Source: Thermococcus sp. MAR1 | GTDB lineage: Archaea; Methanobacteriota_B; Thermococci; Thermococcales; Thermococcaceae | Direction of reading: 5' to 3' | Length of the DNA: 64,000 bases | NCBI RefSeq assembly: GCF_012027305.1 | Contig: NZ_SNUF01000001.1 | Span: 496,001-560,000 of the forward strand | Part shown: one piece after another, positions 54,214-64,000 of the stretch | Numbering within the stretch: the first letter of the stretch is position 1 | Layout of the letters: each line of letters opens with the position of its first letter | Notes under the pieces: model-generated | The model's database searches: none | Told to the model about the DNA's origin: nothing | The model's input: only the letters and a program-made list of their open reading frames with translations | Made by a program: the position numbers and the translations under genes

Positions 54214-55464
54214 ATGGACTACCACGAGTTCTTCTCTCAGTTCAGGTATCTGAGCGAGAGGCCCGGTATCGGAGGGAGTATCAAAACTCAACCAGAGGAT
54301 TTCGTGGTCATCGAAGACCCCCTGCCCCAGATATTTGAGGGCAGGAAGCACGCCATCTTCCTCCTCAAAAAGCGAAACTGGGACACCATGAGCGCCGTCA
54401 AGGAGATAGCGAAGCGTGCCGGGATTAGCTATAGGGACATCGGCTTCGCCGGGACGAAGGACAGGCACGCGGTGACGTATCAGTACATCAGCGTGCCGGC
54501 CGGAGCGAGGGAGGCGGTTGAGAATGTCCAGATAAGGGACATAGAGCTGAGGTTCGTTTCCTACGGCAGGTTTATCAAGCTTGGCCACCTCATTGGAAAC
54601 CGCTTCAGGATAATCGTGAGGAACGTAAATGAGAGAGCCTTTGAGAGGACAAAGGAGATAGTTCACGAGCTCCGCGAGAAAGGAGGCTTTCCCAACTACT
54701 TTGGCTACCAACGTTTCGGAGAGAGACGTGTCACGAACCACCTGATCGGGAAGCTCCTCCTGCAGGGGGACTTCGAGGGTGCCGCGAGGCTCTTCCTCGG
54801 AGCGCACGAAGGGGGTATGGAAGGGGACGAGGCCAGGAGACACTTCTGGGAAACTGGCGATGTTGAGAAAGCTCTGGAGGAATTTCCGAACTTCCTGCGC
54901 TATGAGAGAACCATGCTCCACCGCTACAAGGAGACGGGAAGCTGGAGAAGGGCCTTCCTCTCGCTGCCCATGCCAATACTCCGCATCTTCATCCACGCCT
55001 ACCAGAGCTACCTCTTCAACCTCTACGTTTCCCGGAGGATTGAAAGAGGTATTCCCCTGAACGAGGCCCTCGTCGGCGATATCGTCGTCCAGGTGAAGGG
55101 AGGAATCCCCTACCGCGACAGAACGTATCGCGTCACCAAGACTAATATCGGCTTTGTAAACGAGAAGATACGGCGCGGCGAGGCCGCGGTGAGTGGCCCC
55201 CTCTTTGGCTTCGCCATGAGGCGCGCTAAAGGGCTTCCTGGGAAGCTAGAGGGGGAGATTCTTGATGAGGAGGGTATAACGCTCGATACATTCAGAAAGC
55301 TACCAAAGCCAATGGCAGAGCCCGGCGGGAGGAGGGAGCTTTTGATTAGGCCCCTTGGCCTCACCTACGGCCACATCCCCGGGACTGGAATGTGCTTCAG
55401 GTTTTTCCTGCCGAAGGGGGTCTACGCGACCAGTGTGCTCAGGGAGATAATGAAGGACCATTAA
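54214..55464 (+). CDS. truD: tRNA pseudouridine synthase TruD
   Basis: A 416-residue enzyme that forms pseudouridine 13 in tRNA. The catalytic loop [15 protein letters not shown] (Asp in KDRHA) is near residue 77, and the [12 protein letters not shown] motif is also present. The TRUD insertion domain lies in the middle. ATG 54214 follows AGGTGATT; the preceding gene stops inside this region, so it is coupled to the ATPase/TOPRIM pair. Confidence 0.95.
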   Translation: MDYHEFFSQFRYLSERPGIGGSIKTQPEDFVVIEDPLPQIFEGRKHAIFLLKKRNWDTMSAVKEIAKRAGISYRDIGFAGTKDRHAVTYQYISVPAGAREAVENVQIRDIELRFVSYGRFIKLGHLIGNRFRIIVRNVNERAFERTKEIVHELREKGGFPNYFGYQRFGERRVTNHLIGKLLLQGDFEGAARLFLGAHEGGMEGDEARRHFWETGDVEKALEEFPNFLRYERTMLHRYKETGSWRRAFLSLPMPILRIFIHAYQSYLFNLYVSRRIERGIPLNEALVGDIVVQVKGGIPYRDRTYRVTKTNIGFVNEKIRRGEAAVSGPLFGFAMRRAKGLPGKLEGEILDEEGITLDTFRKLPKPMAEPGGRRELLIRPLGLTYGHIPGTGMCFRFFLPKGVYATSVLREIMKDH

Positions 55465-55516
55465 TGGGTAGAAATCCTTATAATCGCTCCCTCCTTCCCG
55501 TTTTCTGGGTGAAAGA

Positions 55517-56254
55517 ATGATCAAGGCAATATCACTCGACATAGACGGAACGATAACCTACATTGACAGGAGAATAAGCATCGAAGCCCTAAAGGCAATT
55601 CGCCTGGCCGAGGAGCTCGGCGTTCCGGTAATGCTCGTAACTGGCAATTCGGTCCCCTTTGCAGAAGCCGCTGCCGTTTTCATCGGCACGAGCGGGCCGG
55701 TGATAGCTGAGGACGGTGGGGCCCTTTCGCTCAGGAGTGAGGGGACAATGAGGAAGAGGATTTTCCTGACCGACATGGACGAGGAGTGGATTCTATGGAG
55801 CGAGCTTAAGAAACGCCATCCCGAGGCCGAGCTGAGCTATTCGACAATGGAACGGAAAGCCGGCCTCGTGCTGAGGAGAACGGTTCCCGTTGAAGCCGTG
55901 AGGGATGTAATCGCCGAACTCGGCCTTAATCTCATCGCCGTTGATTCCGGCTTCGCGATACACGTCAAGAAGCCCTGGATAAACAAGGGGACGGGGATAG
56001 AGAAAGCCTGTGAGATACTCGGGATAAGTCCCAGGGAAGTTGCCCACGTCGGGGATGGAGAAAACGACCTGGATGCCTTCCGCGTTGTCGGCTACCGCGT
56101 CGCCGTTGGTCAGGCCCCGGAGAGTCTGAAAAAAGAAGCCGACTACGTGACGAAAAAGACCTACGGGGCCGGTGGAGCCGAGGGAATCCTTCACGTGTTG
56201 AAGAAGTCCGGTTACCTGGGTGAGAGTGATGCGGATCCGCTTGGCAACCCTTGA
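55517..56254 (+). CDS. Phosphoglycolate phosphatase, archaeal type
   Basis: HAD subclass II phosphatase of 245 residues: SLDIDGTIT (nucleophile), [22 protein letters not shown] and [13 protein letters not shown]. It hydrolyses 2-phosphoglycolate in characterised archaeal members. ATG 55517 follows GGTGAAAG. The last nine codons overlap the start of the GNAT pseudogene. Confidence 0.9.
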   Translation: MIKAISLDIDGTITYIDRRISIEALKAIRLAEELGVPVMLVTGNSVPFAEAAAVFIGTSGPVIAEDGGALSLRSEGTMRKRIFLTDMDEEWILWSELKKRHPEAELSYSTMERKAGLVLRRTVPVEAVRDVIAELGLNLIAVDSGFAIHVKKPWINKGTGIEKACEILGISPREVAHVGDGENDLDAFRVVGYRVAVGQAPESLKKEADYVTKKTYGAGGAEGILHVLKKSGYLGESDADPLGNP

Positions 56255-57061
56255 TGACGTTGGGGGAATAGTTGCACTCCACGCTGCCAACGAGAGGCTC
56301 AGCGGCAACCTCTACGAACGCTACACCCGAGGCGGTCCCTGGATGAGCGTCGAGACCTGCGCGATCCATCTGAACAACCTCCTCCTTGATGACCAGCTCG
56401 TGGCCGTTGCCGAGCTAAACGGCATTATAGTTGGCGAGGTCGAGGTTCTGTTCTCCGAGGAGCCCGTTGGTGGGGGCTCAGGAAAATAGGGCACGTGGAC
56501 GTTATCGAGGTTCACCCCGACTATAGGGGCAGGGGAATCGGAAGGCTTCTGATGGAGTTCGTTGGGGAGGTCGCTAAGGAGCGGAAGGTCGAGATGCTGA
56601 CCGTCCAGCCGGATGAGGATGCGGAGGGATTCTACAGAAAGCTCGGCTTTGACGCTGAGCTTTTCACGGGGACAACCGTATGGGTTCCGGCGAGGGGCGG
56701 AGGAACCGTGGAGCCTTCGGCGTTCGGCTGGAAGGACGTTAAAAACCTTGACTTGGTTGCTGGCAGATTCCAGAGCTCCTACAGCATGTTCTTCTCGGCC
56801 TTTAAGGACAACATCGCCGGGATTCACTATACGATCGAATCCGGCAGGAGCGGCGGCTCATACTATGCCCTCAGGAGTCTCCCCGGGAGGGAGGGCGTCG
56901 CACTCCTTCTCTGGGGCAGGATTGGGGACTTGAAGGCTGTTCTCGGCAGGGCAAAGGTCCTCGGGTTCGAGCGGGTTCTGACACTCCTGCCGGGCGACGT
57001 TGAGAGCTTCGGCGCTGAAAAGGTGGGAAAAATTAAGATCCTCGCGAAGGAGCTCACCTGA
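56229..57061 (+). pseudogene. GNAT acetyltransferase gene split by a frameshift
   Basis: The N-terminal part ([27 protein letters not shown] to VEVLFSEEPVGGG) reads in one frame until TAG at 56487. The second part (GLRKIGHVDVIEVHPDYRGRGIGRLLMEFV, the acetyl-CoA loop) continues in another frame to 57061. One extra G in the five-G run at 56472-56476 would restore EPVGGGLRKIGHVDV. This is a one-base deletion, a phase-variable tract or a sequencing error. The C-terminal domain (WGRIGDLKAVLGRAKVLGFERVLTLLPG) is otherwise intact. ATG 56229 is preferred, overlapping the phosphatase gene. Confidence 0.85.
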
Positions 57062-58199
57062 GGAACTCCATGGCAAGGGCAACTTCCATCGCCGTGCCGA
57101 GGTGGAGAACATCTTCATCAACGTCGAACCTGGGGTGGTGGTGCGGGTAGATTATGCCCTTTTCCTCGTTGTATATTCCGAGCGTCAGGAACGCTCCGGG
57201 GACTTTCTGGAGGTAGAAGGCGAAGTCCTCGGCGCCCATAGTCGGCTCGACATCGCTGTGCCTCAGCCCGTACTTTTCGGCAACGTTTCTGGCAAAAGCC
57301 GCCATGCCCTTATCGTTAACGGTCGGCGGGACGAGCTCCTCTATCGACAGTTCGTAAGAAGCCCCGTGTGCCATGGTGACGCCCTCGAATATCTCCCCCA
57401 TGCGCCTCTGAATCAGCTCGCCTATCTCGTGCTTGAAGAATCTTACCGTTCCCTTCATCTGGACTTCCTCTGGAATCACGTTGAAGGCCGTCCCAGCCTG
57501 CACAGCAGTGACGCTTACAACGCCAGTCTCAATTGGAGGTACGTTTCTGCTCGCTATGGTCTGGAGTGCGAGTATTGCTTCCGCAGCTATGGGAATTGGA
57601 TCGACGGTCTGGTGTGGCGATGCCCCGTGACCGCCCTTACCGATTATCCGTGCCTTGAATATGCCCGCACCGGCCATGAACGGGCCTTCCCTTATCCCTA
57701 TCACCCCGCTGGGCATGTCGATCCACACGTGGAGGCCGAACACTGCATCCACTCCTTCAAGTGCACCGCCCTCTATCATCTTCACCGCCCCGTTGCCGCC
57801 CTCCTCGGCCGGCTGGAAGATTAGCCTCACCCTGCCGTTGAGCTCATCGATATGCTCGGCTATTATCTTCGCCGCCCCGAGGAGCATGGCCGTGTGGGCA
57901 TCGTGTCCGCAGGCGTGCATCTTTCCGGGAATCCTGGATTTATAGGGGACGTCGTTCTCCTCCTGAACTGGCAGGGCGTCCATGTCGGCCCTTAGGGCTA
58001 TCGTCTTCTTACCCTCGCCGATGTCCGCTATTATCCCGGTTCCGACACGTTTAATGGAGTATCCCCACTCGCGCAGGTGTTCTTCCACTATTCTTGAGGT
58101 TCTCTCCTCCTCGTACTTGAGCTCCGGGTGCATATGGAAGTCCCTTCTCCAAGATATTATCTCCCCCCTAATCTTCAGGGCTTCTTCGAGCGGGTTCAT
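57054..58199 (-). CDS. M20-family amidohydrolase/carboxypeptidase
   Basis: A zinc metallopeptidase of 381 residues (aminoacylase-1/CPSA group). Metal ligands are visible in ADMDALPV, KMHACGHDAHTAML, FQPAEEGGNGA, and the final HHHPRFDVDEDVLHLG; the dimerisation lid has GKGGHGASPHQTVDPI. It may release N-acyl groups or C-terminal amino acids from peptides used as food. ATG 58199 sits behind GGTGAGACC. It converges with the GNAT pseudogene, overlapping by eight bases. Confidence 0.93.
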   Translation of the reverse strand: MNPLEEALKIRGEIISWRRDFHMHPELKYEEERTSRIVEEHLREWGYSIKRVGTGIIADIGEGKKTIALRADMDALPVQEENDVPYKSRIPGKMHACGHDAHTAMLLGAAKIIAEHIDELNGRVRLIFQPAEEGGNGAVKMIEGGALEGVDAVFGLHVWIDMPSGVIGIREGPFMAGAGIFKARIIGKGGHGASPHQTVDPIPIAAEAILALQTIASRNVPPIETGVVSVTAVQAGTAFNVIPEEVQMKGTVRFFKHEIGELIQRRMGEIFEGVTMAHGASYELSIEELVPPTVNDKGMAAFARNVAEKYGLRHSDVEPTMGAEDFAFYLQKVPGAFLTLGIYNEEKGIIYPHHHPRFDVDEDVLHLGTAMEVALAMEFLR

Positions 58200-58315
58200 G
58201 GTCTCACCTGGACTTAAAATTGTAAAACCCCCATATTAACTTTTCGATGAGTGTCTTAATGAATGCCACAACTCTTAGGGACTCTCAGAAAACCACTCAC
58301 TCTTTGCCAGCGCTG

Positions 58316-58338
58316 GAACTTTGCCTGTGCAAAGTTTC
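58316..58338. repeat. Palindrome GGAACTTTGC-GCAAAGTTTC
   Basis: Near copy of 10987-11009. It is also preceded by a similar phrase (CTCTTTGCCAGCGCTGG here, CTCTTCCGTTAACGCTG there). Confidence 0.8.
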
Positions 58339-58586
58339 GTCGGGGTTTGTGATTTTTCGTGGATTATTGTTTAGGTGGGGTTTCGCTTAGATTGGCAGTT
58401 CTGTTTGGGATTCTTTTGGCCTACGCGTCTAAAATGGGTTCGGGCTTTTTAGCGCTCCCTTGGAGCGCGGTTGACGTCGAATCCGTTGAAGAACGCCCTT
58501 TTGACATGAATCCAAAGTACACCCCGCCACTAAAACAAAAAATCCCCTAAGGACTGACCACTCAAAAGGAATCACGACCTTTTGAT

Positions 58587-58610
58587 CAAACTTTTCGCCA
58601 GAAAAGTTTG
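58587..58610. repeat. Palindrome CAAACTTTTC-GCCA-GAAAAGTTTG
   Basis: Ten-base perfect arms ending three bases before the 3' CCA end of tRNA-Val (minus strand). It may serve as a terminator of the tRNA-Ala/tRNA-Val transcript. Confidence 0.85.
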
Positions 58611-58613
58611 TAC

Positions 58614-58691
58614 TGGTGGGCCCGCGGGGATTCGAACCCCGGACCTCCACCTTGTCAGGGTGGCGTCATAACCAGTCTAGACCACGGGCCC
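58614..58691 (-). tRNA. tRNA-Val (anticodon GAC), CCA encoded
   Basis: The minus strand begins GGGCCCGTGGTCTAGACTGG at 58691. Anticodon stem CCACC/GGTGG encloses CTGACAA, anticodon GAC. The T arm is CGGGG-TTCGAAT-CCCCG. CCA is encoded at 58614-58616. It is the second gene of a tRNA pair. Confidence 0.96.
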
Positions 58692-58701
58692 AACCCAGGG
58701 A

Positions 58702-58779
<78 letters not shown>

Positions 58780-58792
58780 ACACCCAACAGCT

Positions 58793-58844
58793 CCGCACGG
58801 CCCTAAAACCCGGCTCTCAACTCTCTCCGGGCCTACCCGTGCGG
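58793..58844 (-). ncRNA. Structured leader RNA or small RNA before tRNA-Ala
   Basis: The minus-strand RNA folds into a long hairpin: an outer stem CCGCACGG/CCGTGCGG of eight pairs, an internal loop, an inner stem CCCGG/CCGGG of five pairs and a 13-base loop. It starts only a few bases after the start site predicted from the TATA box at 58868-58879. It might be the 5' leader of the tRNA transcript or a separate RNA. The internal loop recalls H/ACA guides, but there is no ACA box. Confidence 0.45.
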
Positions 58845-58867
58845 GCATTTACCTATCATCGGGTGGG

Positions 58868-58879
58868 CTTTATAAACTT
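58868..58879 (-). promoter_or_regulatory. TATA box of the tRNA-Ala/tRNA-Val transcript
   Basis: On the minus strand AAGTTTATAAAG lies about 90 bases before tRNA-Ala, implying a leader of about 65 bases. Confidence 0.7.
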
Positions 58880-59038
58880 TACGCTTTGCTCCTTTGCCTT
58901 TATGTTCCCCTCCGAGCGTTTTGAAGGTAAGAGCGCCCAACTGACGGCTGGTCTTGTGAACGTTGGTCAACTGGAACGTATCGAATCACAGGATAAGGTT
59001 TATAAGACTCTCCCCCAACCAACCGTGAGGCGAGACCG

Positions 59039-59326
59039 GTGGGACGGGAGATAACCGATGAGAAGCTCCAGAGGTACTTTAAAATCACCGCTGAAGCGCT
59101 GGAGACCCTTGAAATAGCGGTTCATGAGAAGAGCCTTTTAAGAAGCGTTGCGGAGGACTTCCTCACCATGGCGAGGAGCTATTTTGAGGACGCCAAATAC
59201 TACTACGAGAAAGGCGACTACGTAACTGCCTTTGCCGCGCTCAACTATGCCCACGGTTTTATAGACGCAGGTGTAAGGCTGGGAGTCTTTAAGGGAGAGG
59301 ACGACAGGCTGTTTGCCTTTGGTTGA
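59039..59326 (+). CDS. DUF357 protein
   Basis: A 95-residue helical protein of the archaeal DUF357 family, with the signature [45 protein letters not shown]. The start is GTG 59039. A TATA box AGGTTTATAA lies at about 58996-59005. The function is unknown. The DUF555 gene follows 10 bases later. Confidence 0.88.
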   Translation: MGREITDEKLQRYFKITAEALETLEIAVHEKSLLRSVAEDFLTMARSYFEDAKYYYEKGDYVTAFAALNYAHGFIDAGVRLGVFKGEDDRLFAFG

Positions 59327-59336
59327 GGTGGGAGCT

Positions 59337-59714
59337 ATGGGAGACTACGTGGTTGTTTTGGAGGCACCCATTATAGTGAGGGACGTCGAGACGAGCGAGG
59401 ACGCGATAAACGTCGCGGTGAGCAAGGTCGCGAAGGCGCTCAACAAGGAGAAGCTGGACTTTGTGAGGGTTGAGATAGGCTACTCCCAGTGCCCTGTATG
59501 CGGGGCCCACTTCGAGAGCGCCTTCGTAATAGGCTCGGTGGGTCTGGTTGGAATGTACCTGACGATCAAGGTCTACAACGCTCAAACCATTGAGCATGCC
59601 GAGAGGATAGCCAAAGCCGTCATCGGAAAGGCCCTTAAGAAAGTTCCGCTCAAGGTCTACGAGATTAGGGAGCTTACGGAGGAGGAAGAGGGGAACGGTG
59701 TAGAATTAGAGTGA
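59337..59714 (+). CDS. DUF555 (UPF0212) protein
   Basis: A 125-residue archaeal protein with a CPVCGAHFE zinc-type motif (one CxxC) and SAFVIGSVGLVGMYLTIKVYNAQTIEHAERIAK. ATG 59337 follows GAGGTGGGAG. It probably forms an operon with the DUF357 gene. The function is unknown. It converges with the membrane pseudogene, overlapping by nine bases. Confidence 0.85.
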   Translation: MGDYVVVLEAPIIVRDVETSEDAINVAVSKVAKALNKEKLDFVRVEIGYSQCPVCGAHFESAFVIGSVGLVGMYLTIKVYNAQTIEHAERIAKAVIGKALKKVPLKVYEIRELTEEEEGNGVELE

Positions 59715-60616
59715 GCCTGTTTCTTCTTGCTTTTCTTCAAATGCGGTGTCTAGGTAAACCCATAGCGCGCCGAGACTGCTGAGAAGGTATCTCAGACCCC
59801 CGGTAATGAGCATCAGGAAGGGCGTGCCGAGACCAAGGTATGTGATGTACCCGACAATGGCTAAGGTCTCAACGACCGAGAGCCCAAGTCCCAGTGTGAA
59901 GTATCCCCGGGGTTGCCCTTCGCCACCCTCCAAATCTCCCCAACGGGAGCTATGTTCTTCGTGAAGTAATAAGCTGGAACTACGAGGGCGAATGCGGGGG
60001 AAGCAATGAGGCCTGTTATGAAGCCTCCAAAGGGTCCTAAAAGCGCTATCGGTATTGCAAGTAGTATTAGGACTAGAATCATTACGAAGAAAACCAGTAT
60101 TTCCGAGGTCACCAACGCCGGGAGCGAGCGGAGTCCCGATAGAATTGAGTCTGAAATCCTCTTTTCGTTCTCTTTCGGTAACTCGACGGCAAAATCTACC
60201 ATCGCGTAGCTGAACCACAGGAACGACAGAAATGCGAATATAACAAAGATTACAAAGGTGGGCAGTTCTTCCCGGAGGTTTTTCTTCGCCTCTAGGTACT
60301 CGTAGTAGGTGTCCTCGTAGACGCTGAGGCCGTCCACATTAAATGTTCGCTCGTTGGGTTTGTAGTAGTCTTCGTCGCACTTCATCCCATGCGAACCGAA
60401 GAAGTCTGGGTCGGTGTTAAAGACGCTGTGGCAGACTATGGCCTCGTTTTCCCTGAGCATTCGCTCCCTGATATGCTTGAGCCTCGAATAGTCCTGAAGG
60501 AATCCGTTTATGAGGGGGAACGGGAGAACGTAAGTAACTAGGAGCGCCGTGATGAGCAGGGCCAGAAATTTCCTATTTTTAAGGGTGGTTGCTATATCTA
60601 ACTTCACAGTTTTCAT
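59706..60616 (-). pseudogene. Multi-spanning membrane protein gene with a frameshift
   Basis: The first frame runs from ATG 60616 (MKTVKLDIATTLKNRKFLALL) through several membrane helices to ALVVPAYYFTKNIAPVGEIWRVAKGNP. The proper continuation RGYFTLGLGLSVVETLAIVGYITYLG lies in the next frame to 59706. The break is at the CCCCGGGG run at 59905-59912, where one more base would join AKGNP to RGYFTLG. It looks related in layout to the intact membrane protein at 62328-63218. Either a real mutation or a sequencing error. Confidence 0.8.
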
Positions 60617-60639
60617 AGTTACATCGTTAAATAGTATGA

Positions 60640-63218
<2,579 letters not shown>

Positions 63219-63333
63219 GCCACCACCTGATGGAGTAATGGGGGCTAGGATTTAAAAATCCTTCCAGAAAAGCTTATAAACGAACCCCCCAAAGTGGCGA
63301 TAGGTTGAGTATTAAGCTCATGAGGTGAGATAA

Positions 63334-63726
63334 ATGGCTATCTGGCAGGGAAGGTCACTCAAGAAGCCTTCAGGCGGAAGGATTATCCTCGCTAGGAAGA
63401 AGAGGAAGAGGGAGCTCGGAAGGGAGCCGGCTTTTACCAGAGTCGGTGAGGACAGGGAAAAGAAGAAGATAATCAGAACCTACGGTGGAAACAGGAAGGT
63501 TCGCCTTATAGAGGCCCTCTACGCTAACGTCTTCGAGAACGGTAGGGGCAAGAAGGTTAAGATACTCAGCGTCGTTGAGAACCCGGCTAACAGGCAGTAC
63601 GTCAGGAGGAACATCATCACAAAGGGCGCCATCATCGAGACCGAGGCCGGCAAGGCCATCGTCACCAGCAGGCCCGGCCAGGACGGCGTCGTCAACGCCG
63701 TTCTCATCAAGGAAGAGAGCGCCTGA
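63334..63726 (+). CDS. rps8e: Ribosomal protein S8e
   Basis: A 130-residue small-subunit protein of archaea and eukaryotes, with the basic N-terminal [29 protein letters not shown] and the conserved [24 protein letters not shown] 63334 has GAGGTGAGA upstream, and the TATA box GCTTATAAAC is near 63270. Confidence 0.97.
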   Translation: MAIWQGRSLKKPSGGRIILARKKRKRELGREPAFTRVGEDREKKKIIRTYGGNRKVRLIEALYANVFENGRGKKVKILSVVENPANRQYVRRNIITKGAIIETEAGKAIVTSRPGQDGVVNAVLIKEESA

Positions 63727-63727
63727 A

Positions 63728-63742
63728 TTTTTTTCTCCTTTT
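63728..63742 (+). terminator. T-rich terminator of rps8e
   Basis: Seven T two bases after the stop, then CTCCTTTT, a typical Thermococcales terminator. Confidence 0.6.
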
Positions 63743-63784
63743 AAGTGCTATCGTTAAGTACTGTTAACCCTGAAAACTTTACGC

Positions 63785-63821
63785 TACCGTTAACCCACTG
63801 GAGTTCATGATATTAACGGTA
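63785..63821. repeat. Nine-base inverted repeat between convergent genes
   Basis: TACCGTTAA at 63785-63793 and TTAACGGTA at 63813-63821 can pair around a 19-base loop, between the stops of rps8e and the GTPase gene. It may be a two-way terminator. Confidence 0.55.
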
Positions 63822-63829
63822 AAAAGGCA

Positions 63830-64000
63830 TCAGAGCTCCAGTTCTTCCCGGTACTTTCTCAGTTCCTTCTCCATTATGCGCTTTGCCTGCTCCTCGACCA
63901 TGGGCTTTACGAGCTCTATAACGCGCTCCTTCAGCCTCTCAAGGCCTTCGCCATTGAGCGCCGAAATTCTGAGTGGTTCAAGTCCCTTAGCTCTGACGAA
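63830..64000 (-). CDS. GTP-binding protein, C-terminal end only
   Basis: The last 56 residues of a gene that continues beyond the window. LRISALNGEGLERLKERVIELV carries the G5 motif (SALNGEG) of Era/Obg/HSR1-type GTPases, followed by a charged helix ending KELRKYREELEL. The stop TGA is at 63830-63832. Confidence 0.7.
   Translation of the reverse strand, partial: FVRAKGLEPLRISALNGEGLERLKERVIELVKPMVEEQAKRIMEKELRKYREELEL

Larger units (their letters stand above)
58200..58613. other. Gene-free region with palindromes beside tRNA genes
   Basis: No gene is seen in this stretch. It carries two palindromes (58316-58338 and 58587-58610), an AGCGCTCC/GGAGCGC hairpin at about 58451-58468, and a TTTTGATCAAAC phrase like the one before tRNA-Pro. 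It strongly resembles the 10.5-11.3 kb region in make-up. Confidence 0.6.

Noticed and set aside
56472-56490. Programmed -1 frameshifting in the GNAT gene
   Set aside because: No good slippery heptamer or downstream hairpin is evident; a missing G in a G run explains it more simply.
58359-58550. A 63-codon frame before the tRNA-Val gene
   Set aside because: No ribosome site or family resemblance, and it covers hairpin repeats.
58793-58844. H/ACA guide RNA before tRNA-Ala
   Set aside because: The stem-loop-stem shape is suggestive, but no ACA box follows the lower stem, so only a structured RNA is reported.

Overview
The window is chromosomal DNA of a hyperthermophilic archaeon of the order Thermococcales, most probably a Thermococcus. 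Support comes from reverse gyrase, the chromatin protein TrmBL2, the redox regulator SurR next to protein disulfide oxidoreductase, a fused HPS-PHI enzyme, CGP-CTERM secreted proteins, ADP-forming acyl-CoA synthetase, a Pyrococcus-type CRISPR repeat ending in ATTGAAAG, archaeal TATA boxes and GGTGA-type ribosome binding sites. Genes are tightly packed, with many 4-base stop/start overlaps and GTG or TTG starts.

Layout. 1-10.4 kb: FtsZ (cut by the window edge), D-aminoacyl-tRNA deacylase, a long KamA-like radical SAM enzyme, a TAXI-TRAP transporter operon (binding lipoprotein, DUF1850, fused permease), a class III signal peptide protein, a sugar-isomerase-like protein and an RNA-free RNase P homologue (HARP). 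10.4-11.6 kb: tRNA-Thr and tRNA-Pro around about 750 bases of non-coding DNA rich in short palindromes. 11.6-17.7 kb: topoisomerase I, geranylgeranyl reductase, ferredoxin, SurR and Pdo with a perfect extended SurR box between them, and an HprK-like P-loop protein. 17.7-27.0 kb: a CRISPR array of 13 repeats read on the minus strand, its leader, cas2, and a minus-strand operon cas6-cas8-cas7-cas5-cas3-cas4-cas1 of the Cst (Tneap) type I-B kind. 27-35 kb: acyl-CoA synthetase beta subunit, a DUF4139 protein, a SWIM zinc-finger protein, reverse gyrase and TrmBL2. 35-39 kb: two CGP-CTERM surface proteins and a DUF4855-like protein, an accessory-looking patch. 39-44 kb: an arginase-fold/p27-zinc-ribbon/winged-helix operon, divergent from HPS-PHI, a degenerate FtsZ-like protein, a HAD phosphatase, a small protein and a DUF4392 protein. 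44-47 kb: an AT-rich cluster of roadblock, V4R-like and DUF2226-like proteins plus a transposase-like HTH protein. 47-58 kb: HD hydrolase, NusA-like KH protein, AspRS, a large secreted anchored protein, Pth2, an AAA ATPase/TOPRIM gene pair, TruD, phosphoglycolate phosphatase, a frameshifted GNAT gene and an M20 amidohydrolase. 58-64 kb: tRNA-Val and tRNA-Ala behind a structured leader, DUF357 and DUF555 proteins, a frameshifted membrane protein, CTP synthase, another membrane protein, ribosomal protein S8e and the tail of a GTPase gene.

The strongest leads are: (1) the first codons of cas6 carry a 14-base sequence identical to nucleotides 2-15 of the CRISPR repeat, the part Cas6 is known to bind in Pyrococcus, suggesting autoregulation; (2) the protein at 41823-42578 aligns along its length with the FtsZ at the start of the window, keeps the T7 motif NxDYxD but has lost the GGGTGTG GTP loop; (3) an overlapping ATPase/TOPRIM pair that looks like a small defence module; (4) the roadblock/V4R cluster. 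All functional statements are read from sequence and from remembered family features; no database search was possible.
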